Positions 12,043 through 23,549 of a stretch of DNA of 64,000 nt are shown piece by piece. Positions within the stretch are counted from its first letter, which is position 1; every line of letters starts with the position of its first letter. This DNA comes from Gamarada debralockiae (Eukaryota > Ascomycota > Leotiomycetes > Helotiales > Hyphodiscaceae), in the NCBI GenBank assembly GCA_002803225.1, contig NXFV01001911.1:1-64000 (forward strand), given 5' to 3'. Made by a program: the position numbers and the translations under genes. The notes beneath the pieces are model-generated. The model saw only the letters and a list, made by a program, of their open reading frames with translations, searched no databases and had not been told where the DNA came from.

Positions 12043-13685
12043 ATGGCAGTAGTCAGAATTGCCCCCACTGTAAGCATCTTGCCCCTCGAATTTAAACAAT
12101 ACTGACAAGTCAACAGAGGGCCGCGCGAGCAATGAATCTTCTCCGCACGGTCCAATATACCCATCCGCCCTCATGTCCCTGCCACGGCAATCCCTCCCAT
12201 CATCACCACCACCAACCCTCCTCCGGACTCCTCGCGCACGCCAAGTCAAACCTCCAGCGCAATTTCGCAACACCAGTCGACACTGCAAGACAAAAAGAAT
12301 ATGCATTCGAGATGGCAGCGTCCTCAATTCGCTTTGGTCCAGGCGTAACAAAGGAAGTGGGCATGGATTTCAAGAATATGGGCGCGAAGAGAGTTTGTGT
12401 TGTCACGGATAGTGTGGTTAAGAATTTAGATGCAATGAAACAGGTGGCGGAGGGTCTGACGAGGGAGGGGGTTGAGTTTACTGTTTTTGATGGTTGTAGG
12501 GTTGAGCCTAAAGACAGCTCGTATGTCTCCTCCTACATTAGGAAGAGTAGAGGTTCTAATATGTGGAACAGGATCAAAGAGGCCATTGACTTTGCCAAAC
12601 CTTACCAACCGGACGCCTTCCTGGCTGTTGGTGGTGGTTCGGTCATTGATACTGCCAAGCTTATGAATCTTTACACCTGCTATCCGAATGCAGAGTTCCT
12701 CGATTTCGTCAACGCACCACTAGGGAAAGGCCTGCCAATCGACAAGCCATTGAAGCCGCTGATCGCTGTCCCTACCACCGCCGGTACTGGATCTGAGACC
12801 ACTGGCACAGCGATCTTTGACCTTGTTTCCAAGCGTGCTAAGACTGGTATTGCGCACCGAAATCTCAAGCCAACTCTTGGAATATGTGATCCTTTGAACA
12901 CTCGAACGATGCCATCAGCCGTTCATGCGAGCTCAGGTCTCGATGTCTTGTGCCACAGTCTGGAAAGTTGGACCGCCATACCCTACTTCGAAAGAATTCC
13001 TCGGCCCTCCAACCCAATCAACAGACCAGCCTACCAAGGTGCCAACCCTATTAGTGATATCTTCTCGTTGCAAGCACTTCGAAGTACCGTGAAGTACCTC
13101 CCTCGAGCGACGAAGGATCCGGAAGATCATGAAGCCCAAAACCAGATGCTTCTCGCCGCCACTCTTGCTGGTATTGGCTTCGGAAATGCAGGCGTACACT
13201 TGTGCCATGGTAAGACCCCTTCTCCTTCTTTAGAAATGACCCTGACACACGTGATAGGAATGTCCTACCCCATCTCCGGCCAAAACCCAGGCTACAAACA
13301 TGCCGGCTATCAAGTAGACCACCCCATCATTCCACACGGCGTGTCCGTAGCCGTCTCCGCCCCAGCCGTTTTCCGCTTCACCGGTCCCTCAAACCCAGAG
13401 CGTCACCTGGCCGCCGCAGAAGCCTTTGGAGTCGACATCTCGAACGTCAAGAAAGAAAGCGCTGGAGAGGTCTTAGGTGAGGCATTGGAGAAATTCCTTG
13501 CAGACCTAGGGGACCAGCCTAAGGGTTTGAAGGATCTGGGCTTCAAGAAAGAGCATCTTGATGATTTGGTTGAGGGAACAATCCCTCAAAAGAGAGTATT
13601 GATGTTGGCTCCTGGGTTGGCCGAGGAGTTGAATGAGGAGAAGCAGCAGTTGAGAGCGCTGTTTGAGGATGCTATGGAGCATTAG
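12043..13685 (+). CDS. Hydroxyacid-oxoacid transhydrogenase, mitochondrial (iron-type alcohol dehydrogenase family)
   Basis: Member of the iron-containing alcohol dehydrogenase family, ADHFE1 branch, which couples oxidation of 4-hydroxybutyrate to reduction of 2-oxoglutarate in mitochondria. Exons are 12043-12069, 12117-12520, 12572-13209 and 13258-13685; 498 residues. The 9-codon first exon (MAVVRIAPT) splices in phase to RAARAMNLLRTVQ, giving a basic, hydroxyl-rich leader that looks like a mitochondrial presequence. Conserved blocks are AFLAVGGGSVIDTAKL (nucleotide-binding GGGS), PTTAGTGSETT, HASSGLDVLCHSLESWT and GNAGVHLCHG|MSYPISG, which carry the metal-binding histidines. Introns 2 and 3 (51 and 48 bases) are multiples of three without stops, so a naive reading runs through them and would insert 17 and 16 foreign residues; removing them restores PKDSSIKEAIDF and HLCHGMSYP. 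Confidence 0.9.
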
Positions 13686-14143
13686 TTGGTGCTTTGTGCA
13701 GTAAGTGCTCAAAGGTAAATTGTATATATACAGAAATGTTCTGTAATTATGGATTGTTCGTTCCTACTATGTCGCTGTGTGTTAATGCCAATCTCTTGAC
13801 CTCCCCTTTCTGCCACTTTTCGCTTAGCCGTCCCAACTTCCCTCTGAATCTTTCAATATTCATGAGTGAATTCCCAAAACCGTCACATCTTCAATGGATT
13901 CAATGTCTTCCTCCTCCTTGGCACACAGAGAGTCTTTCCTCAAACCTACATCATCAAAGCTTTGTAAATTCTGAGACAGCCATCGTCGTGCGCTACCACA
14001 ACAAAATCGCTCTCTTTCATACAACGATTGCCTACTCCTGAAGGTGCAGAACTTGCAAGTCCTATCTTATGCTCTTTTTACCTGTCCAGGGGTTTTTCTA
14101 ATTCAATAGCTCACACCCTTTGAACAAACCATCACCACCTAAG
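13686..14143. other. Intergenic region
   Basis: About 460 bases between convergent-free neighbours on the same strand. No gene is seen. At its right end (14101-14130) an AATTCAATAGCTCA...TTTGAAC hairpin-like pair resembles the palindromes inside the next gene. Confidence 0.4.
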
Positions 14144-15533
14144 ATGTCATCCCCCGCGAAGAGATGCAAGACTGAGGACACCCCATGCGATGTCCCAGAG
14201 GAAGAGTAAGTTCTTCTCCTCCACTGGCATTTCAATCGTTCAAAACAGCTCAAAAATACAAATTTGGCGATTCTCTTGTGGGCATCTGAAACGCTCATCT
14301 CCTTTCAGCAATTGCAATGCACCCGCGACGGGCTCTCACCTTCACGGCTTTACATCCCTATTCACACATCCAAACTGAATCGCTGACTCCTTTATAGTTA
14401 TTTGATCACTCCGCGAGCAAGCCCATCCAAGACCACGCTGCACGATGGTGGTGTCCTCAGTAAGTGCTAATTTTCGTTTTCAATCGCTCACTTTCGTTGA
14501 GCCATTCACGTTCCGCGGATGGGGTCCCCCCTTTCCCATTGCCCAGATTTGGATGAGCGATTCACTTTCGCGGATATCCGGGTATCTTGGTTCTTAATCG
14601 TTCATTCTATTTGAGCGATTTAAAATGTCTGGATTTGTGGATTTTTGAATTATTCAAATCAACTGAACAATTCAAAATATCCTCTATTCACTCTGCCTTC
14701 AATCGCTCAAACTTGTTCAGCAATTCAAATCTTCTTCTACAGGCCCTTTCTCAATCGCTCAAATCTTTTGAACGATTCAAATGCTAACACCAGCGTCCTA
14801 GTTTCGCCTACCCGGATTCGCAAGGCATCGTCCATCAGCATGTCCGAAGTCCCAGATCATATGTCCAAGGGCCAGATTCTCCCTCCTGAGGGTTTCGCAG
14901 CAATCGGTCCAGAGGAGCCCACAGCTCCTTGTTCGTTGTCTGCGTTTGAGCGATTAGAGCTTGAGTGTGAGGGTATGGACCTAGACAGTGACCCTGATGC
15001 CCGGGCTCCTTTTTTTGCATACGAATTGGGTGGAGTTTCTGTGCCTGGACATTTTGCGAAATATCCAGGCCAAATCGCTCAGCTGGTCTCAACGATTAAG
15101 GATGAGAGCAGTGACGAGGATGACTATGGAGGTGTCTTGATCCGTGACTTTGCTGTTGAGAAGGATGCCCGACATGAAGGCCCGGTCAAGTTCCCTGAGT
15201 ATGGTAAGTCCTGATTTTCAATCGTTGAAACTATTTGAGCCTGGATTATTCAGAAGACTTATCCCCTGCCCATGGCTTTAATCGTTCACAAGATTTGAGC
15301 GATTCAAAAGCTGACATTATCTAGATGACTCTGTCGCAATGGCCTTGCTTGCCCAGCCAGAGAAACCTGTTCTGATGCCTATCCGCGAACACGAGGAGCA
15401 TGAGCATGAGTTCGTCATGGTCGAGAAGGAGCGAGAGGAGCTAGTCCAGAAACCAGTCCGACACCAGAGGGTTTGGCGTGGACGAGGAAGACGGGATGGT
15501 CTTTTGCGGCACCCACGTAAGGAACTGAAGTAG
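14144..15533 (+). CDS. Unrecognised four-exon gene, acidic/basic protein of 244 residues
   Basis: I do not recognise this protein. Exons are 14144-14205, 14398-14459, 14802-15203 and 15325-15533; all junctions are GT-AG and phases agree (2, 1, 1). The protein starts MSSPAKRCKTEDTPCDVPEE, has a serine/threonine-rich part (TPRASPSKTTLHDGG), a middle with acidic runs (ESSDEDDYGG near residue 160) and a charged C-terminus with EHEEHEHEFVMVEKEREE followed by RRDGLLRHPRKELK. No transmembrane segment or known domain is visible; a KRCK start and basic tail would suit a nuclear protein, but that is a guess. Introns are long for this window (192, 342 and 121 bases) and are packed with AATCGCTCAAA/TTTGAGCGATT palindromes, which also reach into exon 3. 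Confidence 0.6.
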
Positions 15534-15700
15534 GGCATGATGGAGATCTGCATTTGTGAATCGCTCATTTGAAGTACACGTTTGAGAATTGCTGCATATG
15601 GAAGATACGTGGATGGATCTGATGCTGTCCAATGTGCGTTGGCTTGTCTACCAATGAGCAGTATGACACGAAATGATCATGGTAGTTTCAGCGATTCAAT
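14230..15700. repeat. Array of short palindromes AATCGYTCAAA / TTTGAGCGATT
   Basis: Forward copies (AATCGCTCA or AATCGTTCA) are at 14234, 14482, 14596, 14701, 14753, 15073, 15280 and 15559; a variant AATCGTTGAAA is at 15220. Reverse copies (TGAGCGATT or one-base variants) are at 14263, 14498, 14554, 14610, 14766, 14945, 15294 and 15688. Many pair as hairpins with 3-8 base loops, for example 14596-14620 and 14753-14781. Most lie in introns 1-3; two lie in exon 3 and two in the 3' region. Whether they act in RNA folding or bind a protein cannot be told from sequence. Confidence 0.7.
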
Positions 15701-15932
15701 GTCGAATACATGCATGTGAATGAATGTGATTCAATGAATGGTATGTCCCCTGTATTGCTTGCCTGCTGCACAATATGATACATCTGAACTGTCCTGTTCT
15801 GCTGCAAACTTAAAATCCTGGCGAAGCTTATCGCCATCCATCCTTCCATAAATTCACAAATTCACTCCTGCTTGCTTGCCTTGCCCGATAACTATGCCAC
15901 GAGGTCTCTAAGAAACGCTCCCATGAAAGAAC
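15534..15932. other. Convergent intergenic region
   Basis: The 3' ends of the palindrome gene (+) and HSE1 (-) face each other here. Repeats of GAATGAATGTGATTCAATGAATGG type lie near 15716-15742. No gene is seen. Confidence 0.4.
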
Positions 15933-18192
15933 TTAGTACGCTGCACTCTGCCTATAAAAGTCCTGTGGATTAGGAGCACCAGGGGGTGCACTCGGTCCAC
16001 TTGGAGGGTGTTGTCCTGCAGAGTCAGGTCGTTGATACGGTTTATACTGTCCTTGATGCTGGCCTTGACTCGGGAGTGTTTGTCTGGCGTCAATGACAGG
16101 GTAGCCAGCATTCGTTGGTACTGAAGGTGGAATGTGACTTGGTTGCTGAGTTGGTGGAGGAGGTTCGTATCCAGGTTGTTGTTGTGGCTGTCGAGGGGGT
16201 TGGTAGGCGTTGTATTGTTGTTGTGCAGGAGGCGGTTGTTGTTGATCAAGCGAGGTAGAAGAAGCGTAGGCGTTTTCTTGCGAATAGATGGAGTCGCTGT
16301 AGGCGGAGTTGGGATTGTTCACTGGCGAGTCGTAAACAGATGTAGCAAGCTCTTGGGGATTGGAGTACGTGCTTTGGGGTCGGTGTCCGGTTTGTGGTTG
16401 TTGCATCGGGTATTGGGGTTGGTTGGGTGGTGGTGAGCTGGTCTGGAGAAGGGCAGGCTTGGTGCCTGAGGGTATGCGGGGTGTTGCGCCGCCGGGTGGG
16501 TACTGTTGTTGCTGATGTTCAGGTGGACCTTGCTGCTGCTGCTGCTGATGCGGCGGCTGTTGTTGTTGTTGTTGTTGCTGTCCGGCAACGACGTAAAAAG
16601 GAGCAGGCCCATTGCGAGGGGGATAGCCGTGGGGCGAGGATGGCTGTTGTGGGAATTGTGGTTCTGTGGAATAATTAGACCCATAAAATTGAATATCTTA
16701 CCGGGGCTTGGTATACCTTGTTGCGGGTTAGGGGTGTAGTATCTTTGAGAGTCTTGCTGAGGTGGTGCGGCTTGAGGGGGATAACCTCCGCCATAACCCT
16801 GTTGCTGGCGTCCATATTGGTACGCTGGTTGAGTCTGAGTCATTGATGCATCTAACAAGTTCTCATAGTCCCGGCAAGACTTGATGAATCTCTCGTTGAG
16901 CTGTGTGAAATCATCTGAGGTGTGTTAGCAAGTTGGAACACGTGAAGAGGCTGAAACTAGTACCTTTTCTCTGAGAGTACTTTCCAATCAGCTCGATGAG
17001 CTTTGGTCGAATCGCAAGCGTAGAGTGATAGAGTTTCTGTCATGTTAACTACTGAACACACTCCAATGTGTCTTTTCACATACTGTGATCTCCTCGTTAT
17101 CCCGGACATTCAACTCCGAGGTCGATGTACTCAGCAAAGTGAGTAGCTTCTCCACGTTCTTAATCTCTGCAAAGACTTCCGCCTCCATTTGCGCCTCTCT
17201 CTGCAATTCTTCCGGTGTAGGATCTGCAAGCTTCTCGACATAGTTGAGGGGGAAGATGCCAGTCTGTCCTCTCAGAAGCCCCTTCCACCAATCCTTGTAT
17301 ACTGATTCGAGAACTGCAATTATATCGCCCTTTCGGAATGTCAACTCGTCCGGATCGGTGGCTTGAAAGTCGAACAGCGCTCTAACACGAGACACAGTCG
17401 CAGCGGTCGTACCAGAAGGAACTGGTGCTTGCGCAGCCTGCTGAGCGTGTGGTGGTCCTCCAGCTGAATTTCCCGGCGGCATAGCCTTTGCCTGTGCCTG
17501 TGTAGCCTTATCCTGAATCGATAACTTCAACGCCATCTGCAACTCCTCTTCTTCCTTCTGGCGATCCAGATCTGTAAGTCTGCTCTTCTGCGGGGCCGAA
17601 GGAGGGTGTAGGTTGGGGTTCATGCTCTTGAGCTTGTGATACTGGTCATTCATGATGCCTAGATCTGGATCCTTGAACATCTCCGCCCATTCTTGCATCC
17701 GCTCTAGAATCTTCGCTTTGACTTGCTGATGAGTATTTCGATCGTTTGCTAGCCGTAATAGGGCGTCTGTGAAGGCTCTCGAAGCAAGCTCCCGGTGCAT
17801 CTTTACTCCGCAGTTCTGGCTGAGGGCGTTTGCGAGCTATGAGATAGGCATCAGTAAAACCCTCCATCATAGGGATAAAGGAATCGTCCCGTACTTCCAA
17901 AGTGTATAATTGCACGTTCGCATTTCGATGCGCTAGCCTCTTGATCATACTCGCCACGGCATCCTTGGCACCACTATCCTCCGTCGTCACCTTGTCGCAG
18001 ACATCCATAATATACTCCCAGTTCTCGGAGGTGAGATTCTCGTCGGTCGCCTTGGCTGCGATGGTATAGAGTCAGTAGCTGCTCTGTAGGAAGGCAACAC
18101 AGAGCTCTCCAAGCTCCCTACCCTCCTCCATTGACAAGGGTATCTAACTTACCGACGACATCGTCGAAGGCGTTCTGTTGAGCGCGAAACAT
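15933..18192 (-). CDS. HSE1: HSE1, ESCRT-0 subunit (VHS-UIM-SH3)
   Basis: Partner of Vps27 in ESCRT-0, which sorts ubiquitinated cargo at endosomes to the multivesicular body. Exons in transcription order are 18153-18192, 17895-18055, 17084-17836, 16964-17036, 16702-16914 and 15933-16663; 656 residues. The VHS domain occupies about residues 1-145 (MFRAQQNAFDDVV, ENWEYIMDVCDKV, MIKRLAHRNANVQLYTLE|LANALSQNCG, EWAEMF). A ubiquitin-interacting motif follows (EEELQMALKLSIQD, near 165), then an SH3 domain (ALFDFQATDPDELTFRKGD through GIFPLNYVEKL, about 217-275), a GAT-like helical region and a long Gln/Pro-rich tail with CAG-encoded glutamine runs. The last intron is only 38 bases if GTAAGA is used; an upstream GTATAC donor at 16716 would give 53 bases and 651 residues in the same frame. 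Confidence 0.92.
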
Positions 18193-18842
18193 TGTTGAAT
18201 AGGTGTATGATATCCAGAGCTCAAGTACGTAAGGTAAGAGTCGATATCGGGAATCGAGGTTGAGGTCGAAAAGTTGTAGTTTGCTTGGCTCAGACAATGC
18301 AGCAAGCGGGCTGAAGACGGGAAGCTCCCCGCTAAAATTTATGCCTGAATTCAAGCATCGTGAGTGGGCACGTCACTTTGTTGAGTACTGCGTGCGCGTT
18401 CACTGCCACAAATAGACAAAGGCTTATTAAGGCTCTCGATCAGGCTGCAATTTAATAAGAAGGCTCGATCAGATGAGATACTGTTTTTGACTCTTCGACT
18501 TTTGAGGCTCGAGGATGACATTCTCGAATTCAATCAAATTCAAATGGTATTCATCGTTCTCATTCCAACCTGCCTCAAGAAAGAGCCCAGATTCTAAGGT
18601 GTTGGTACATTTAAGCATGTGCATTGCCTCTGGTAATTGCAGATGACAAGAAACGGCCCTATTCCAGGACTTCCGTATGAAAAGTTCGAAACCACCAGGC
18701 GCTATGCTTCCAACGATTACCTTCCCGAACACTCAACCCATCCTTTGATACCTCCATCCGTCCTGATATGAAAAGCGCCGAGTACTCCATCGTATATGCA
18801 TAGAAACAGGAGAAGTGCGCAACCATGCCGTCTACATTACAA
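18193..18842. other. Intergenic region between Zds1-like 3' end and HSE1 start
   Basis: Both neighbours are on the minus strand, so this holds the Zds1-like 3' untranslated region and the HSE1 promoter. Open frames here (for example 18469-18732 minus) have no domain and I see nothing else. Confidence 0.4.
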
Positions 18843-21800
18843 TCACCACATGTCATCATCGTCGTCTTCAGCCCCGTGGTCGTGGCTTTCAGAATGACCG
18901 TAAGGGTAATATTCTTTACCATGCCGCCCATACTGCTGATTTTGATCACCATATCCGTTCTCAGTGTTATGTTGGGAAGCTCTTGATTGCGGCCGGTGCG
19001 AGCCCTGTCCGTGAGACGATTCTTCATCCTGGTGATCATAATCATAGATTTGCGAGTCATCCACGTAGTTGACGCCTTCAGATTTCTGACTTTGAGGCTC
19101 TGCATATTGAGTGATTCCCTGGCACATGTTAGCTCGAGTTCATCCTTCTCATTGGTAGTGACTTGCCTGATGATAATCGTATCGGTATTGCTCCCCTCCG
19201 CTTTCCTGCCGTCGTTGCTGTTCTTCCCTGTGCCGTTGTTCTTGCTCTTTCTGTAGCCTCTCCGCTTCTTGTTGTTTCTTCTGTATGGCCGACTGCGGTA
19301 TTTGCATCTGAGGATGCATCTGTTGCACTTTGGCCAAGTACGAGTACATGAAGTTGCTGAGGAGAACCTGGCTGTACAGAGCACGGCGTGGATTTGCCAA
19401 CTTTATATGAGCCATCCTGTAGATAGCTCTCTCTTCAAGAATGGAAAATCGGGTCCAATTGTAATCGATATCAGGTTTCAGGTCCCGATGGGGTGGATCC
19501 GGAGAAAGCGTCCGCAGAGAGCTGCCCTTCTTTCCGCCAGAGTCTCGATCGCTCTTCTTCTTACTACCACCAAAGAACGATGAGAAAAGACCGTCTTTCT
19601 CCTTCTTGCCTTCTCCGCCCGACTTGCGACTGCTCTCCTTCTTTCGCTCATCTTGCAACTTATTCTCGATGCTGTCACGATCCAGTAACAAGCTTTCTCG
19701 GCCACGAGCAACAGCAGTATCCATTGTAGATTGCAAGACGTCCAAGCGTGCATTATCATGAGCCTTCTCCATCACAGCTTTTGCCTTACTTCGTTTGCTT
19801 TCCTTATGGTCATCATCTTTCTTCTTGTCTTTCTTGTCCTTCTCGTCGCTTCCCTTAAACCAGCCCCAACTAGGCTTTCTCGAGCTAGAATTCTCATCAT
19901 CCTTCTCTCGTTTCGACTTTTTGTCTGATTTCTTTTCTTCTACGGTAGGGATGAATGTAAGACTATCAGTTCGAGCGCTACTCCCGGGAAGTGGTGAGGG
20001 ATGTTGGGCTATCTGGTCCAAAGTTTGTGTGGGTGTCGAAATTCTCGGAATAGACTGGCTAATTGAAGAGGCTTGACGATCCAAGCCAGGGCGCTTACTC
20101 GACCTCGCAGGAGGCTCCGGGGGAGCGTGTTTTTGCTGCAAGAGAGGTGGCGTTTGAGACGAGGATCTCTCCGGGAACTGATGATTTTGCTTGGGTGGTT
20201 GTGGCTCTGACAGGTCCTCCTCAGGCGGAGGGGGGGTTTCGACGATTCGGGGAACAGGAGTATCATTTCTGGGGAATGAATTGCTTCTTGGAAGAGGACC
20301 TGGTTTGGGGGGTTGAGGTAAGTCATCTGTGGCAGGCTTCGAAAGATTGGCGTCTGTTCCTAGAACATCGTTTAGCATGTTATCAGAGACAGATGCAGAT
20401 GCAGGAGCAACTGGGTTCATCTGCTGAACATTCTGCATCCGACGTCCACCACGGTTCGGCCGGGAGAAATTCTCGGTGGTAGTTGGTTCGGATGGAACCT
20501 TGGTCAAAGGATGACCAAACGCTGACCTGCCATCAATCGGGGATGAAACAGGTGACTCTTCTCCATCAGTGTCTCCTCGTATAGAACCGGCCCGTTTCGA
20601 GAATGGTACCCTTTCGCCCTTCCTTAGACTGCCTCTCCGATACGTTGTACGCGTAGATCTTCTCAGCCCAATCCCTGGTGCGCTCGGTAAAATTGGCATA
20701 TCCTCGTTTGCCGGCACCTCCCCGCCTGCTTTTTGTCGATTACCCGTATCGAGGGTTAATTTCTGCATGGCCTTCGACGGATCCCTGACCAGTGCATCCA
20801 GTTCCTGCAAATCGGCAATCTTAAGCTCCGGCGCCTGGTTGCTTGACAGAGACTTCTTTCTCTCTAGTTGCTCCGCACCGTCCTCGTATCCAATAGCACC
20901 ACGGCCGCCATCGTTGTCAATCTGCCGTGACAACATTGACTTCTTCCTTCTCAGCCCTCCCCCAGATCCACTGCGTTCTATGCCATCCGGTGATAGTGAA
21001 GTTTGGTCCCCCGAGCGTCGTTTGATAGATTGTACTCGATTCTCAAGGAACGTCTTAAATTCCATAGGCGCGAGCTCAGGATGTACCCTCGCTGGTACCC
21101 AGAAAAGCCTTGATGGGTCATCCTCATCATCATCTCCCGTGGGAGCCACCGATGGTATCAATGAAACCCCTTGAAATGATGGTAAATCTGGATCACTAGT
21201 ATTCCCAACATCCATAGACATGCGCCGTAAAGCCTGCAGGTTGCTAAGCTCCTGCGCAACCGCAGCAGGGTCTGATTCGTAATCTATATCGTTGGGAAGT
21301 GGAAATTGGGCATTCGATGAGTCTGATGCATTGCGATCTCGAAGCGATAGTGAAGGCGACAGTTGCCCTTTATCGAAAGAACCGGTTCTGGAGCTTTGCA
21401 GTATCGCAGGTGATGTATGCGCCTTCTTCCCTACGTTGCCATTTGTAGTCGGTGGAGGTCTTGTCTTCGAAATCATGTTGGAATCGAAATATGCCGCGCC
21501 CGACTCGATGGACTCCTGGAGAGGGGAGGTGACGAAGCTTAAAGGCCGAGAATCGCGTTTGGAGTTGGGATAATCATCGTCGCCATACATGTCTCCAATT
21601 GCCTCAGTAACGTGGTGATTCGAATCACTTATCGAGAGTTGAGCACCATGTCCCCTTCTACTCGCAAAACTCCCACCAATCTCCCGAGGTCTCGATGAGG
21701 TCTGCAGAGGTGAAAAATTCGTTAGCAAGAGGTCTAAGGTTAGATCGGAAGTACGAGTTCGTCTGCAGATCAACGGTGCAACCCCCATATGCTCGCGTGC

Positions 21801-21913
21801 AGCAAAGGAGACACACGCGCAAGGCCGGCGGCGGACGAATATCAAATAGCAAACTCTACTGGCGGAAGAGAACTCGCATCGGAGACCTGTGCAGTAGAAG
21901 TACATACCTTCAT
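18843..21913 (-). CDS. Zds1-type protein with Zds C-terminal domain
   Basis: Fungal regulator of the Zds1/Zds2 type; in yeast these bind PP2A-Cdc55 and act in polarity and mitotic exit. Proposed exons are 21908-21913 (ATG AAG), 19167-21701 and 18843-19118; 938 residues. The N-terminus QLSISDSNHHVTEAIGDMYG is typical of filamentous relatives. A long disordered centre is rich in Ser, Pro and Lys (KSDKKSKREKDDE, KDKKDKKKDD). The conserved Zds_C segment is near residues 770-830: NWTRFSILEERAIYRMAHIK, LANPRRALYSQVLLSNFMYS, LAKVQQMHPQ. The last intron (19119-19166, 48 bases) starts GCAAGT and ends CCAG, a GC-AG intron; it is required to reach the acidic/Tyr-rich tail ending DDDDDMW. The two-codon first exon with a 206-base intron is the least certain part; an alternative start is the ATG at 21590. 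Confidence 0.8.
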
Positions 21914-23549
21914 GAGGAGGCGCGGAGCTCTTCCTCACGGAATGCTCCCCTTGCTGCGTTGGCTAGCACACCTGATGCTCGATTCGATTGTTGCGCGGTG
22001 ATCTCATCTGGAGCAGATTGTTGAATGGCTGAGGTCGCTGATAAAGATATAAAGCAACACAAAATGATCAAATACTTCGATATCGTTCACGCATGGCATA
22101 CAGAATAGAGGCTGATTGCTGTTTGGTAGTCGATGAGTTGGGTCTTGATTCGAAGGTGGTGTCGGTCATTGCCCGTGAAAGCCTGCTTTAGCGAAGCTTT
22201 GGTGTTTATCCAGTGAGGGAGCCATGTGAGAGGTCGAAAGACCCTTGTTCATTTTTTTTATGTTCTACTCTAGTGTTCATCCTATCCTCTTTTGCAAAAC
22301 ATGAGGGACTGACTGCAAGATGCCGTCAGAATATAAACCTTGTACCTAAAGGACAGTTCATTATCATTATCCCTTCATAGGCTACTTAGTATCCTTATTT
22401 CAACACTGTAGTTATTCTCTCCCTATCCATTTCTTACCGTCCTCCCGTTTATTACGAGAAAACACTTTATTTCCGATTTGAGACCCACCAGCGCTTAATC
22501 AATGCATGATTGAGGACGAATTTGTGGTCCAGTTCTGTTCGGCCATGATGCGAAAAGGGGTAAGACAGTCTTTAGGGAGTGCTTACAGTGTACGATGCTA
22601 CCAGGTCAACTTTCCAGGGTGAGTTCTGCCAGGTGATTTGAAGCCTCCTTATTTTTGACAACGCTCATGCAGGCAGGCATTTCCGGGGACCCGGGAAAGG
22701 CGTCACTTAGGGCACTGCTTTTTTCAGGAGACGTTGAAAGCAAACCGCTGGAATCAGCACAGCTCGCAGTCTAGCATCGTTTCGTTAGATGCTATTCTTG
22801 GCACAGTTCTCGATACCTTTCACTTTGAAAGTTTTTGCAAGTCTACATTGAAGATGAGGCAATGGAACCTGCCTTCGATCACGTGTGTGGCAGCGTTTTT
22901 ACTTCAGGTTGTCAGCCCGGGACGGCATTGATCTGACAAATGCCTAGTAAAAGTAGTGGCGCTTTTTTCAAGCCACAAGCTTCGACATGTCGAAACATTT
23001 TCATCATCGAGTTCCTGTCCTTGCGTCTTTCGATGTTTGATCGTTGAAACAGCTCAGCATTTCAATCATGAGTCGTGAAATCCCAATCCGTTGCTCAATC
23101 GGTTTAATCCCCTATTGGGTGACTGGCGACCAGGATTGAGTGGTGGACTCCCAACCATCGCTCGTCTATCAACCACTCTTTGCAAACATCAGATGAAGAT
23201 CGCTGGACAGATCCGAATCGCTGCTCGTCGACATACATTTGACTGAGAAAAGCTTCGAGCTCAAAATAACCCCATATTTTCATACTTTTGCCAACGGAAT
23301 TTAATTGCTTGACTGTGTTTTCCCCGCACTGATTCCTAGTACCTGCATTATCATGTTCTGCCGATCCGGAAAAAATATATTTCGGTCTATTTCAAACACC
23401 GAGCTTGGGGAAGTCCCTTCGAATTTGGAGCTTCTAATTGTCTACATATGTTTCGTTTCTGCCCGTAGTATGGGAAATTGATTCCAGTAACTTTGTCTTA
23501 TCTGTTCTCCAAATTCCGCTTGCCCAATTGCTCAAAATAGCTACTTAAA
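21914..23549. promoter_or_regulatory. Divergent promoter region, Zds1-like (-) and GH78 (+)
   Basis: About 1.6 kb between two divergent genes. No coding sequence is supported; frames at 22734-22931 lack any motif. A GATCACGTG word lies near 22878. The 200-500 bases nearest the GH78 start are AT-rich with long T runs, as in many fungal promoters, but no TATA box can be fixed. Confidence 0.35.

Noticed and set aside
12132..12134. ATG at 12132 as start of the transhydrogenase
   Set aside because: A phase-correct upstream exon (12043-12069) restores the conserved N-terminus MAVVRIAPT-RAARAMNLL.
16134..16678. Plus-strand leucine/valine-rich frames opposite the HSE1 tail
   Set aside because: They are antisense shadows of CAG/CAA glutamine codons; HSE1 explains the region.
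19478..20482. Several 90-200 codon frames opposite the Zds1-like gene
   Set aside because: They mirror the Ser/Lys/Pro-rich codons of the sense gene and carry no domain.
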